DNA of 64,000 nucleotides from Anoplopoma fimbria (GCF_027596085.1 NC_072458.1:19465851-19529850), one strand, 5' to 3'. Shown: positions 11,900 to 23,627, counted from the first letter of the stretch. Program-made: numbers and translations. The notes: generated by a model from the sequence alone, not told the origin.

Positions 11900-13330
11900 G
11901 TGGACCATGAGAAATGTCTTGATAAAATAATCAAAAAGGCATTGTAAAGGTGAATTCTATGCAGGAATTTCCCTCTGTTTTCTTAGAGGAAACAAATACA
12001 AACAAACACTAAGTAGTTGGAATCAACTTAACCGTCTTTATTAAACACTCAATTGCCATGTTTTACCATCCGTCTAACACAATGCAATTTAGTCAAGTTA
12101 TTGATTGCATTCGAAGCAGAACATTTTACATCCAATCACAATAAGGATGTCAACAAATAAATTAGACCATGCACGGGCAATTTAGTGACTGATCTGGAAA
12201 CAAAAGCTTGAGTCCTTTTTGTCTGAGACCGAGACTACCGAGCAAAAATTGCGGTGGAGACCAAGACTGATCTTCAGTAGTATTAAATGTATTATACATT
12301 TGAGATGAAACAGACGTGGAATAGAGCTTTCTACCAGCAGATATCCAGACTTGTCAAACACAGGTGTGACTAATAACTCCCTAATTAATGATGCTGCAGT
12401 CCTCTCAGATGTGCCTCAGCAGTCGTACTGTGAATGTTGACTCACTGGCACAGCTCAATGTAACAGAGGAATGATTAATGTTATAAGTTAAACCTGTGCT
12501 CTTCCTGCTAGTAGGAGATATACTGTGGTCTTCCCAGTTCCATACTAAATGCAGCTTGGATACATTATGTACTAATGATCAAAGTATGCTACTTATACCT
12601 TGTTGTACTATAAACATGATGCAAGATGTCAAACTGGGACATGGGAAGACGTCTGCCAAATAAACTTTTTTTAACTATAATTTTATTTAGATTATTTTTA
12701 GCACCTTCGGTATCCCCTTGTGCAGTGCATTATGGGGCATTACAACAACAGCATCAACAGCATACTTAAAAAATCAAGTGTTTTATTCAGTATGCATTAT
12801 AACATCTTTAAGTATACTTGTGAGTTTACAAACTCTGCTGTTAGAAATGCCTTTAACCTGGATTTTCTGTGTGTGCTTAGTGTTATCATCCTGTACACCT
12901 AGATAAGTAGTGTTAGTAGTGTATTTGTTTTTATCAATATTTAAATATTTATTGTTATTTTTCACTTGTTTCTTCTCTATTTCATTAGCCTTTAAAAAAA
13001 AAGTATATATTTTTTCCCGCATCTTTCCGTAAAGCACATAACAAACTCTGCTTTCAAAGTTTGACATTATATGCTAATAAAGGAGATTATTAAAACGGGA
13101 GTTAAGGTTGAAAATCATCTCAATTTATTCATTAAACATTTGAAGTTGACCTAAAAAAAAAAATTCTCATTCCCCCTTTTAAATCTTGAACAGATTTCTT
13201 AGAGAAACTGAATTTAAATTTCAGGTCAGCTTTAAGCATCCTGTGAGAAATATAAGCAGATATTCACTGAATATCAACAGTTATTTTGCATAAAATCTAC
13301 ATGAGATGCGGCTGCACATCAGCTTTACAC
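11900..13330. other. Non-coding stretch, no gene seen
   Basis: AT-rich sequence with no credible exon on either strand. The frames at 12718-13067 have strongly AT-biased composition and no motif. Confidence 0.5.
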
Positions 13331-13720
13331 GCGAGGATAGATTTCAAGAGTAAACCTTCTCTTCCAGTGTAATTTTCAGGTTGATAGCGTCTCGCAGGTG
13401 TAAAAGGAATGTGATTCGTTGCTCTGTTCGCTGACAGGACGCTGTATCCAAACTGTCAAGCAATCCGCCATTACCCCGGGGCTCCGCCGCTTGTCTCGAG
13501 CATTCCCACTTTAAAAGATAATTATCATTCCTTTCCTTTGTACCTGCCACTCAGTGCTGCTCCCTGTGTAATAAGCTGCTCTCTTCCCTGTTGCTGACAA
13601 GGATGTTTCCCAGTACCAGCCGACCGCTGCACAATCACACACTGGCTGCTTGCTGGTTGGGAGAGAGTCGGAGCCAATTACCCTCTTTTCCCCCAGCACT
13701 ACCATCTTTTTTCCGGCTGT
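13330..13720. promoter_or_regulatory. Candidate conserved non-coding element
   Basis: A repeat-free block, GC-richer than its flanks, contains a perfect 10-base palindrome GATAATTATC at 13517-13526. That palindrome holds two opposed GATA cores around AATT. A TGTCAA motif of the MEIS/PBX type lies nearby. Such composition is typical of intergenic enhancers near developmental genes, but conservation cannot be tested here. Confidence 0.22.
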
Positions 13721-14869
13721 AGTTAACTAGAGCTAATGGAGGTTTGCTGAAGCAGAGATAGAAGAAAACATCCATGTTACTGTACAGCTTCCTCAACTGG
13801 TTAGTGTAAATGAATTAGCTTCATTTCTATATTGTCCATCTTAAAATAACAAGCTCAGTCTGGAGTATAAACATGTGATATTCCACTATTTTATTTGATA
13901 TTTTACAAACTAATTTCCCATAAAAAATTGCACCTCATTCCAGAAATCGAATGACTGTGTGTTCTTTCTTTCACTTGATGTACTGTATCCTTACTTTCGG
14001 CAGGTTTTTTCCAGATGAAAGCTCTTCCTTGCCATCTGTAATTGCCTCTGGACATGAAACTACATTCCTTAAGAAAAGATGTGCACGGTGGGATTTTCCC
14101 TCCTAGTGCTTTGGGATATTTAATTTCCAATGGTTATTATATAAATTATTCTCCTTTCTTTTCACTGTCTAGGACTGTAAAACTGTTTGATCTCATCCCT
14201 GTCCCCTTGTGTTTGACGTCATGATTCCTGAGGCTTTGCATATATGCTGTATACACACAAAGAGAAGCCTCCACATGCAAATCAGTCTTCATGTCTAAAA
14301 AGAAAAAAAATGCTTGTTTACGCCAAATAAACAATGTTTCAAGTCAAGTCAAGAATACACTGAAGTCATCTATAAACGGTAAAGCTCTAACAGTAAACCA
14401 TGATTTACAGCAATACTCCATCTTCAACTCACACTCACTTTTTCAATTAGCTCTTTATAGCAGGGAATTAAAATGGCATGACTTCTGACTACCGTTGCCT
14501 TTAACAGTTCATTTTAACACTGTGGCTTCATAGTTTGACTAAATCAAAAAATCTGAGTGCTTCTTCTATAACTGCCATTAGACAAAGGGTTTTAATAATG
14601 TGCTGACCAGATCACACAGCTCCTAACCTGCATTTAGAAAAGATGAAACCCAGTCATAAAAATGAATGAAAGCAAAACATTTAAACTATGTGTACATGTA
14701 GTGGTTTCCCTGTAACTTAAGACACTTCCACATATTAATTCCTCATACTTTAGTGCTGCTGAATAATGAAGTATGAGTAATGATTTTCCTTGCATGAAAT
14801 GGATATATAGCATTACAAATACTAGCTAGCTTACAGTGAGTGAACAGCTTTACTTTTGATGCATATTGA

Positions 14870-14960
14870 CATACATGGAGATCGAAACTTTGACCTTCCT
14901 GTCACCTCTGTGTCACAGGATGAACTCTTGAACCACTATGCCGCCCTGCCACTTAAAGAA
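14870..14960. repeat. Degraded repeat remnant, SINE-like
   Basis: The phrase GAACTCTTGAACCACTATGC followed by CGCCCTGCC resembles the conserved end of the tRNA-related repeat also seen at 9168-9263. It is diverged and its start is unclear. Confidence 0.3.
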
Positions 14961-15767
14961 ACCTTAGTGGTGAACATAGCAATCCATATTTGTCCCCTTC
15001 ATGAGGTTTATCTTGCCTTTAATTTCTATTTTTCACATATCTACATTAGAGTAGAAGAGGTGTAGCAAATGTTCTGCTTAGCAGTCTTTGTTTTTCAATT
15101 TCCTTTTTAGAATTCAGACATAACACAACCTTTGTTGTTTGTATACCTTTTTTTCCCCAGAATGAGAAATATGCAATTTTCTTGCTTCCTAGGTTGATGA
15201 GGCAGCACAGGTATGGTATGAAGGGAGATGGAGGATTTGGCAAACAGCAGTCTTCTTCAACCCCACGGATCAGTTGTCTAGACTGGGTAGGTAAATCCTC
15301 TTCTCAGCCCCTTCCTCTCGTTTTCAGCGCCATCTTTGATCTGCCATCAAAACGCCTAATGGCTCACACAACTAGGAAGATAACTAGTGCAGCTTCATCA
15401 TTTCATTCTTCCTTTCCTTTGTGTCACTTTGTACATTACTTTCTCCCATTAAACACACACATAAGTAAACCAGAATTCATAAAATATTGGTTCCATTCTG
15501 CACGTTAACAACTTTCACACTTTTTTCTGCGTTGTCCCTTGTCACATCCCAGTTGCCAGGAAAACTGTTGGCATAGCACATTTCTGTAAACCACGGATAC
15601 AATGAATATGAATATAAATATATATTTTTTTCTACCCTTTTTTTGCATCCAATCAGAGCATAGTATGTCCAGCGAACGTATTGAAAGACACATGGTATGA
15701 TCTTGATAACGTTGTTGAAAGTTACATGGTATAATAGTTACTATAACAAGACAGATGGGAGTGGTAG

Positions 15768-16075
15768 TGGATGGGTCAACAAGCACAGGACTTTCACCCA
15801 GGTGACCACAATTTGTGTCCTGTGTGAAACTATAAGAAAACCCATCACTTTACTCTTGTTTCCTAACGTTGCTCTGCTTGTTAGTAACATAATAAAGGGC
15901 ATTAGTTATTTATTCACGCTAGTCACGTTGCTAGGTTTGTTACATTAAATTGTTATTATTTACACACAAACCAAGATGTTTTTTCGAACCTTAACCAAGC
16001 TGTTTGTTTCCTCCTAACCAATCGTCTCACCGTGTCAACCACGTGTCATCGTGCGCTTCTGCAAGCGCGATAAAT
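15768..16075 (+). repeat. Dispersed repeat family 'GGGTCAAAC', copy 3 (longest)
   Basis: It starts with GGATGGGTCAACAAGCACAG and the CACCCAGGTGACC box, then GTGTGAAACTATAAG. It continues through CTAACGTTGC and a segment with ACCAAGATG...TTAACCAAGC. The latter is a common teleost repeat phrase also present in diverged form at about 37020-37180. No coding capacity is evident. Confidence 0.65.
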
Positions 16076-16859
16076 TGTCGATTTAAAACATAATGGTGAC
16101 ATGTATTTTTAGATCAGAAATGTGGACATTTAATGTATTGTCTGGCAACTGGGTTGATTGTCAATACATACGTTATAATAGGCATTTTGCATGTGATCAT
16201 ATAGTACTGTGAATAAACATATACATTTTCTCTTTCCATTTTCTTTGAGAAAGGAAGGTTAAGTATTTAAATATGCTCCTCAGACACTCTGGCAGTTCAT
16301 CTCTTAATTTAAGATGTCATGGGCCCGTAACGCTCCATTAACAGCTGAGTTGATCATCTAAAAAGGATGATTGTGAGAGCACATATGTTGGATATCTGGG
16401 CATATGGGGGCTGCTCTAATAAATAAATCTCAATTGTAGTCAGCCTGTGAGATCCTCTTTCATCATTTTGTCTCAATCTTTGGTGCAAAGTCTTCTCCTC
16501 ACCCAGCGATCACCTTTCAGTCTATCTAACAGTGGGTCACCCAATGTTTTGATGTTGTTCTGATATTGTGTGGATTTTCTATTCAACGGCAGCTGGTACC
16601 TTACTGTTTGTTTAAGTCAAACTGTGTATTTAAGTGTTGCTGGAGACTTCTACTGTTCTACCATATATAAGTCAGATGTAAAGTAAATCTATATGAAAGA
16701 GAAATGTTCTATTGATCCAGTAAAATGTCTCAAATCTAACGCAGGAGGATGTTATTCAAATTGCATGGTTCATGTTTCAGATTTGGCAAAAAACAAGATT
16801 TGAGAATTGCACATAAAAAAATGCTATTTCCAAGGACATTAATGAACCTTCAAGCTCAA

Positions 16860-17260
16860 TCTTTCTGCTGTTGGTGGGCATTTCTTCTTTTACTTTTCCC
16901 TGACAAACACAATTCATTTCCAAATATGCCAGACAGATTTAATGCGGAAAAGCTCAAGTTTCTAATAATGAGATTTCATCAAACCATAATCATAATTGAC
17001 TAATTAAGGCGAGCATAGAAAGGACTTAAAGACAACTGGAGGGCTAACCCGTGCAAAGCGACACTGAGAGAATGCTGGAGAATATAGAGAGCAGCCTGGG
17101 GCAGCGTGCTGGTTGCTGATGCTATTGTGTTATCATTGTGTTTGTGCTTAATCACTGTGGCTAATGACAGGAAATTAAATCAACCGCTGAAGACCAACAC
17201 GCTTCCCACAGAATAATTACTGCTGTTGACCTTGTGCCTCCCTCTTGTATGTAAGTGCAC
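16860..17260. promoter_or_regulatory. Candidate conserved non-coding element
   Basis: A repeat-free stretch of balanced composition has homeodomain-like cores (CTAATTA, TAATTAC) and TCATCAAACC. It has no coding frame longer than chance on either strand. The call rests on composition and motifs only. Confidence 0.2.
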
Positions 17261-17689
17261 TATGATAACTCTCACCACACACTTAGTCACTACACATCAT
17301 GGACTACTTCAGGCTGCTCTATTAAACTCTTACTCATCATAGAGCCAACAAAAACATACAAACTGAGTCACTGACCTCATGTTGTAGACACTGTGAGAAA
17401 TGAAAGGATCTGTCTGGTACAACCCTGGTGACATCAGGCACAGTTTGTTACATTGACTATCATTACGTACCCTGTCATGTTCACATAGATGAGAAGAGTA
17501 AAAACACAGCATTTGTGCCGACAGCGTGGTAATCTGACACGACACAAAGCCTAATGGAACGTGTCAGTGTATTTTTTCTGAATCTCCTAGCATTTACTCA
17601 GTTATCGATTGTGCTTTTATATTACTTGTCATCATATGTATTGTTCCAGAGCAGTGCAGTTTCACTTATTTTATTTGTAAGACAAAACT

Positions 17690-17712
17690 CTCACACACCC
17701 ACCCACACACAT
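17690..17712. repeat. Short AC-rich microsatellite
   Basis: Interrupted CA units (CACACACCCACCCACACACA) abut the dispersed element that follows. Confidence 0.7.
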
Positions 17713-17936
17713 ATTTGGGTTTTCATGACTTTTGGGGACACTACATTGACTTACATTCATTTCCTGGACACTAAACCTTAGCATAATCGCTACCAGCCTA
17801 AACCTAAACCAAACCCTAAAATGTAATGATTAACATTATGGGGACCTGCATTTTGTCCCCAAAAGTAAGGCGGGTCCTCACAACGTGACTGTGTGAACAG
17901 ATTAATGTTCCCACAAGATTGGTTAAACAAACATAC
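17713..17936. mobile_element. Dispersed teleost element with inverted TTTTGGGGAC ends
   Basis: The left part carries CTTTTGGGGACACTACATTG and ACATTCATTTCCTGGACACT. The right part carries GGGGACCTGCATTTTGTCCC then CAAAAGTAAGGCGGGTCCTC. CTTTTGGGGAC and GTCCCCAAAAG form an inverted pair. The whole is bracketed by CA microsatellites, a configuration seen for this very common teleost repeat. The middle has short CTAAACC/CCTAAA telomere-like phrases. There is no coding capacity; the class is not assigned. Confidence 0.65.
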
Positions 17937-17995
17937 CCACACACACACACACTCACACACACACACTCACACAAACACACACACACACACACATA
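17937..17995. repeat. (AC)n microsatellite
   Basis: About 28 CA units, interrupted by three substitutions (CACT and CAAA), run to 17995. The minus-strand reading frames of Cys-Val repeats over this stretch are a by-product of the dinucleotide repeat. Confidence 0.9.
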
Positions 17996-18229
17996 CTTTA
18001 TACTGACTGTATGAACTTGCATATGAAAATGGCACCAAAAACGTTTGACTCAAAGTACACTTACTTGCTTTTCTGGAACTTTCAACCAAAACAATATCCA
18101 CACAGACAGCTGATGGTCGGATATATACAGAATATTTTTGTTCTGTGAAGATTGGCATGTAAAAGATGGTAGATGCATTTAAGAATTAATCAGCAACGCA
18201 TCCTGAACATATAGACATGTTCTGGCATT

Positions 18230-18673
18230 TAAAGGGAATGTTCGACATTTTGGGAAATATGTTTTCTAGCTTTCTAGCCGAGGGTTTTAAATTGATACCG
18301 CTCATGTGTCTGTTTGCTAAGCATGAAGCTATACCGCCACCAGCCAGTTGGCTTAGCACAAAAACTGAAACAGGGTAAAGTAGCTCACCTGGCTCTGTGT
18401 GAAGGTAACAAAATCTGCCTACCAGCCCCTCTAGAGCTCACAAATTACGAGTTATATCTTGTTCATATAATCCCTTTTAAACAAAGTCTAAATATGCAAA
18501 CATGTTGGATGGAGCCAGGCTTTCTGTTTCCCCTGCTTCAGTTTCATTAGCCGGCTGCAGGCTGTAGCTAAGTATACAACATACAAACACAAGAGTGGTA
18601 TCAATCTTCTCATCTAACTCTCGACAAGAAAGCATAAAAGTATATTTCCCAAAATGTCAAAATAATCCCTTTA
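18230..18673 (+). mobile_element. TIR element of ~444 bp (Tc/mariner-type MITE), copy 1
   Basis: The left end reads TAAAGGGAATGTTCGACATT followed by TTGGGAAATAT. The right end is its inverted near-copy (ATATTTCCCAAAATGTCAAA then ATAATCCCTTTA), giving TIRs of about 30 bases. TA sits at each extreme end, as expected for a TA target-site duplication. The interior has GTTGGCTTAGCACAAAAACT and GGTAACAAAATCTGCCTACC, which I recall from a widespread teleost repeat. There is no transposase frame, so it would depend on enzymes supplied in trans. A diverged 5' part of the same family is at 60982-61110. Confidence 0.75.
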
Positions 18674-20280
18674 TAAGGTAAAGCAATGGGAAGTAATTCC
18701 ATTTGAACCCTGTTTATCTGCTGAAAGTCAAATCTTGACAGCACCCTTTACACGGTAAGCTTTGGCTGCATCTCCAACCTCAGGTTTGTTAGGGGGGTTG
18801 ATGCTGAGTGTGTGTGTGAGTGTGTGTGCGTGACTCGACCTTGGGAGCACTGCTGGGTGCCATTGATTTGTTTACCTGTGCACTGCTGACAGTTTCTCAT
18901 TAGGTTTCTTTTGCACAACACTTCCAGGAGAGGAGACCAGAGTCTGCACTTCACAGCCGACGATGCGTGATCAATGTACCTGATAGATTGGCGCTGGCAA
19001 TATAATTCCGTTGAATGGCTGTTTAATGGATGTGAGCGCTCCATTTAGTAGCCACAATAAGGTGCCTTTAGTGACTGAAGCAGCATTGTTAGGCTGCATG
19101 AGGAGGAAAACAATATCATGAAAGAGCAGCTTTGTTAAAAATACGTTGGAAGACAGAGGAGACTGTGTTTCATTCCACTCTTATTGCAGAGTACGGAAAG
19201 TGTTTGCAAAGTACGAGAGAAAATGCAATTTCGCATCATTAGGGCTTTTTTTTGGCATTTTTCTTTCCGATAGCGAGCAAGAGGTTTGTAAAAGCTTTTA
19301 AACACGAGTAAACAGAGGATAAATAAAGAAAAAAGGGCAACACAATGACATGAAAACATTGTCCTCTGTAATTGTGGACCTCTTATAATACTGTTCTCAT
19401 TTCTTTGTGACCCATTAAAAGTATTTTCCCCCAAAATCTCCAATTGTGGATTGAACCGCGGGAAAAGAAAACACGTTTGGATCACTGTAATGAGGCTTTT
19501 ACCGTCAGAGCTGCACACAAACTGCACCATTTACAGCAAAGCTTTATGATAATGAACTGGTCTCCAACTTTCAGGCTCCGATAGTGTTTTTATTTCCAAC
19601 CCATTTCTTTTCCGATAGGATTCCATTTGTAAAAAAGCTAAAAAAGACATCATATTTTCTCATATGAGCTCCTTAAGTCTTCTTAAATAATATGACACGG
19701 TCACAAGGAGGCAGTGTTGCCACTCTCCTAGCGCCAAAATGTGGTGATGGAATGAATCCACTTATTTAAGGTGTTAAAAGTGCTCCTGATTTGCCGCTGT
19801 AATCCTTCCATTTAACCAAAACAAAGCAGGAACACGGAGAACCCTCCTCACTCTGGAATCTAAGTTCATGTTCTCTCTGTGGCACATGAAGGTCTAAATA
19901 CTACTCAGGCGACAACACCCCCATGACATCCTCTCGCTGAAAAGGGAATTTACAAAGATTGAATGTTGACAAGACAAATGTTTGCATTGATCAGTCAGGA
20001 TTTGCAACAAGTCGCTTGGAAGACTTGGTAGATTCCTGCCTCTTGTTAGGAGAGGGAGAAACATTGACTCTGAATGCAGAAGTATGCAGGCATAATAGCA
20101 TGGGTGTACATACCATAAATGACACCCCGGGGCGCAGCAGAGGCTGTGTGGTTCTTCGTGTAGTCAACATCATATTTAGTGGGCTTGGACAGGCTGAGGG
20201 GCGAGAAAGGGGGCAGCCATTCTCTAATGATCAAACTAACACTTTGTCAATGTAATAGGCCACTGTTCTTCATTCCTTAC
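18674..20280. other. Non-coding stretch, no gene seen
   Basis: It includes a short (TG)n run near 18812-18830. The 98- and 131-codon frames on the minus strand (18748-19044, 19135-19530) have no recognised motif and lack credible splice or start context. I read them as chance frames. Confidence 0.5.
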
Positions 20281-20620
20281 ACCCACCTGACAGAACATTT
20301 CTCACGGCTTTGTTTACACCGGTGCTGCTGCCCTTGTGGCCGGCTGTGACTTATATATAAAAACGTTGCCCCCTTACACCATGATTTCAGTGCAACTGAT
20401 GGATTGCCATCACTTAGCGAATTCCCCTCTGAAAACAAGCGTCTCGAGAAAGACGTATAGGCATGCAACTTTTATTCAAACATCAATGACAATGGGGGTC
20501 TTTGTTTATGGAGACGCGGCGCAACAGATGGCAAGCATATCTATAAATAAGTCGCTCTTCTGAATGGGGGATTAGTGCATTTGAGCCCCTTTTTTAATGG
20601 TCTCGCGTAGAGATTAAAAA
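20280..20620. promoter_or_regulatory. Candidate conserved non-coding element upstream of khdrbs
   Basis: This repeat-free block lies about 3 kb upstream of the coding exon. It has TTGTTTA forkhead-like sites, an ACAATGG SOX-like core, a CTATAAATAA MEF2-like site at about 20539-20548 and a CAGATGG E-box. The motif density is suggestive but such short motifs arise by chance. Confidence 0.25.
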
Positions 20621-21950
20621 GTAAGCTGATTCATAATGCGTTTCTCTTTGCGGTGAATCACTCATAAACAAGAGTCTGGAAAGAATCCGTGGAAAACTGT
20701 CCAACATGCCCAGGACAGGAAGTTATATGAAAAAAAAAAAACATGTCTTCTCTGCATGGCTGCAATTTGGAAAATCTTACAATATTACCAGGTGCATCAC
20801 TTATCATGAATCAATCATTAATGACATTTTTTTATGGTTTTACAAATAACACGCTGTCTCCATTCTGCCCTTGCATCTACATCACTGAAGACTTCTGAAC
20901 CAGCAGACCTAAACAATCAATGTGGCATATTTCCATCCATTTATTTTTCATGCACACTATTTATATTCATCTTTATACATATATATATAAAAAATACCAT
21001 CATTAATGCCAGCAGCGATTATTCCATTGCACAAATCAAGACACAAAAGCAAAATAACCAAAAGCGCATTCCAAAGTTCACGGAGGATATAACGTTGATA
21101 AATATACATAAACCCATCTCGGTTTTAGCCCCTGGGTCACATTTTCTCCAAGTTATTGAAATAGAAATGTTCATCTCAATTATATAACCAGTGCTGATCA
21201 GCCTTCAGATAGCCGCCCACCTGAGGCTGCCTCAGCGTCCTCCACAAATATTGACAGAATCCTTATCTTTTTTTCCACATTTTCTAACAAATATGAAGCA
21301 TGTATACAAAACCTGTTTTTCCCCAGCCTTTAAACACCCAAGATTCCTCACAAAGACACTTTTGCATTCATTGTATGCTTCCAGGAACTGAAAGGCTCAG
21401 GATGTCTGATAAAGTGGATTTGTGGCTGTATCTTTGGATATCTGCTGTCTGGATAGACTCTGTATCTGCCTTTTAATGACACTAGTGTCACTGTCTGTTA
21501 TCTGTTACAAAACTGGAGACTCGCCAAGTCTGTCTCTGCTTTTTGTTGCGGCTTGTGTTTTCTAAACAACAGGGTTTTCTAATTTAATGAATTCATAAAC
21601 ATGCCCGGGAGAAATACAAGCTTGACCCATGAGAAGGTGAATGGATTTCCTGAGAACTATTGACAGGTTGTCCTAACAAGGAAAAGCAACCTAAGGGGTC
21701 ATGCGGTACTAATCAATTACTTAAATGAGTAAAGAGGCAATTATGTAGCCTCTTGAGATGTTCCAGTAACTTTACTGTGCCAACTGATTTAAAATACGAT
21801 GGGTCAACTGTACGACTACTTACATGCATCTGTGTGGATATTTTGGGACAACTGACCAAGGGGCCACAGAGAAGAAGCCCCCAAAAAAGGCCTAGATTGA
21901 CGTGAGTTGTTTTTTGCTGATTTACTTTCCAAATGTTTTTGGCAATTTGC
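20621..21950. other. Non-coding stretch, no gene seen
   Basis: AT-rich sequence with a poly(A) run near 20731 and short frames on both strands, none recognised. The + frames at 20834-21187 and 21191-21391 are low-complexity by composition. Confidence 0.5.
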
Positions 21951-21953
21951 ACC

Positions 21954-22153
21954 AAGACCATGAAAGAGGACATTCTTACCTCTAATCTAGGATTTTTTTT
22001 GTTGCTGCTTTTAATCCTGCAAAATGCTGAACAAATGCCGTAACTGATGGCAAAGTAAATATTTGCACACACAATGCAACTATTTATTTTCTGTGTTTTT
22101 AATGACATAAAATCACAGCCAACCTTTTTAAGGATGGAGGCGGCAGTGAAACA
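21954..22153 (+). repeat. 200-bp direct repeat flanking khdrbs exon 1, upstream copy
   Basis: This segment matches 24105-24308 almost base for base: I count two substitutions and three small indels (a GTT unit, a CA unit and one T). Both copies run from AAGACCATGAAAGAGGACAT to AGGCGGCAGTGAAACA, in the same orientation. They lie 2.15 kb apart and bracket the promoter and first coding exon. Homology stops sharply at both ends. It could be a recent local duplication, two insertions of one short element, or an assembly artefact. Confidence 0.9.
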
Positions 22154-22317
22154 TTAAGGTAGGATATGTTGTAATGCTGCTCACATGCAAATGCAGATTT
22201 GCTGGCTAAACATTCATTTTGGGAACTCTACTCAAACATAGTTAAACAAATAGGTTTCATGATTAGAAATGCTGTTTTCGTCAAATTACTCCCCTTCCTA
22301 TATGAATGTAATGCAAC

Positions 22318-22673
22318 TTAAAGGTTCTAAATACGAGATTGTGAGCCTTGTTGTTGCGCCTCAGTGGCGCTCGACATGGTGACGGCTGAGCGGGCGGCTT
22401 GCAGCTTAAGCGTTGCTAACAGTGCAAACTACTGCAAAAGAGCTGACAGAGCTAACAGTGTTTAAATGAGGGGGAACCGGAGGGTGGGTGTAACACTTCT
22501 GCTACAACAATTTTTAGGCAAGAGTAATAATCCTCAACATTTGTTGGATGTAGGCTCTATAGGAAGATATTTTTTTCCGGGGAACTATTATGTTTTTTTC
22601 AAAAATGATGAGCAGATTTTTAGGCATTTCATTTTCAAATGGCTTGGAAAATTGTGCATATAGCTGCTTTAAA
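22318..22673 (+). mobile_element. Probable dispersed teleost repeat (~355 bp)
   Basis: The segment begins TTAAAGGTTCTAAATACGAG, continues with GTTGTTGCGCCTCAGTGGCG and GCTAACAGTGCAAACTACTG, and ends ATATAGCTGCTTTAAA. The ends TTAAAGG and the complement of CTTTAAA are weak inverted repeats. The wording matches a repeat I recall in other teleost introns. There is no coding frame with a known motif. Boundaries are approximate. Confidence 0.5.
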
Positions 22674-23263
22674 TGGCAAAAAAAAAAATCTTCCCTAGGG
22701 GCCATTCCCCTGGACCATCGCTCCAGCCCTGTCAGGTAGTGTGCCAGTATCGGACTGCTGGTTGATTTCTGGGTCTTTGTTGTAAAATATAATAAAGCTA
22801 AAAAACAGAGAATTATTTGAATCTGGCTCACCAACACACCTGTGCCATAACTGGTCTTGCGCTTGGAGGATGTGAATTATTAAAATGGTGAAATCATCCA
22901 AATAGCTTCCAGCTTTTTTTATCCAAAGCATATGTTCTTGTCTTATTGTATTGCTTCTTCACTAAGAGACACTGAGCTCCAAAATGAGATGCGCAGCTGC
23001 AGAGATTCTCTATGTATTATTAATATTACATGCAAAGCAAACCGGCTTCATTACTTTCAAAGCTGGCTGACATCCAATGCAGGCACCAACCAAAACCCCC
23101 ACCTTGCCTCTGAATCGCCGCCCTCGTTCATGGTAAGCGGATGATAGGTTAATGATATGATAAAGGGTGGGGACTCAGCACCAAGGACAGCTCCCCCACA
23201 CACCTCCCCTTCCTTCCACACGGGGACCAATAAGCTGAGCGCTTTCCCTCACTTCAGCACTGG

Positions 23264-23407
23264 ATGCGAGGACAGCGAGCCTCAGAGAGCCCGTCCACCC
23301 CAGAGAGGAGAGAGAGGGAACCCCGGAAAAAACCGGCTGTGATGCATAACGGGGCTCTGCAGGCTGAACAACACTTCGATGGGATAAACCCTCCCGGTCA
23401 CATTTAA
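23264..23407 (+). other. Upstream ORF 1 in the khdrbs leader (47 codons)
   Basis: ATG at 23264 opens a frame ending at TAA 23405-23407, with an internal in-frame ATG at 23342 that alone would give a 21-residue peptide. The peptide is basic in its first half and unlike any family I know. If transcription starts upstream of 23264, ribosomes would meet this frame first and the main start would depend on re-initiation or leaky scanning. It may lie outside the transcript if initiation is further downstream. Confidence 0.35.
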
Positions 23408-23411
23408 CCGG

Positions 23412-23427
23412 TTTTTTTTTTTTTTTT
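23412..23427. repeat. Poly(T) run, 16 bases
   Basis: T16 occurs in the leader region, followed by a T8 run at about 23441-23448. Confidence 0.85.
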
Positions 23428-23470
23428 AAATCCTGCGCGTTTTTTTTGGGTGCGTCGCCAGGACTGAGCA

Positions 23471-23542
23471 ATGCGTTTTGCTTCACAGACATATATATAT
23501 TCTGCGGACACCCATAACTTGGAGCTGTGTGTTGGACGTTGA
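23471..23542 (+). other. Upstream ORF 2 in the khdrbs leader (23 codons)
   Basis: ATG at 23471 is followed by 22 further codons and TGA at 23540-23542, ending 12 bases before the T38 run. It is the nearest ATG-initiated frame upstream of the main start and does not overlap it. The ATG context (GCAATGC) has G at -3 but C at +4, so it is moderate. No coding resemblance is known. Confidence 0.35.
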
Positions 23543-23553
23543 GCAAGTTTTGG

Positions 23554-23554
<1 letters not shown>

Positions 23555-23592
<38 letters not shown>

Positions 23593-23627
23593 CTATATTG
23601 ACTTGAATCAAAAAAAAAAAAAAAAAA
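23555..23627 (+). repeat. T38 run, 17-base spacer, A18 run just before the start codon
   Basis: T runs from 23555 to 23592 and A from 23610 to 23627. The spacer is CTATATTGACTTGAATC. In RNA, the U38 and A18 tracts could pair to a stem of up to 18 A-U pairs, ending 13 bases before the AUG. Homopolymer lengths are error-prone in sequencing, so exact counts are uncertain. Confidence 0.85.

Larger units (their letters stand above)
23100..23560 (+). promoter_or_regulatory. khdrbs3: Putative khdrbs promoter and 5' leader
   Basis: Composition changes here from AT-rich to GC-richer, with several CpGs between about 23220 and 23400. There is a CCAAT box at 23227-23231 and no canonical TATA box. GA-rich repeats (AGAGAGGAGAGAGAGGGAA) follow at about 23310. 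The distance to the start codon (250-400 bases) fits a TATA-less promoter. The transcription start cannot be fixed from sequence; around 23250 is an estimate. Confidence 0.45.

Noticed and set aside
17816..18158. Minus-strand frames rich in Cys-Val repeats
   Set aside because: They are translations of the CA microsatellite.
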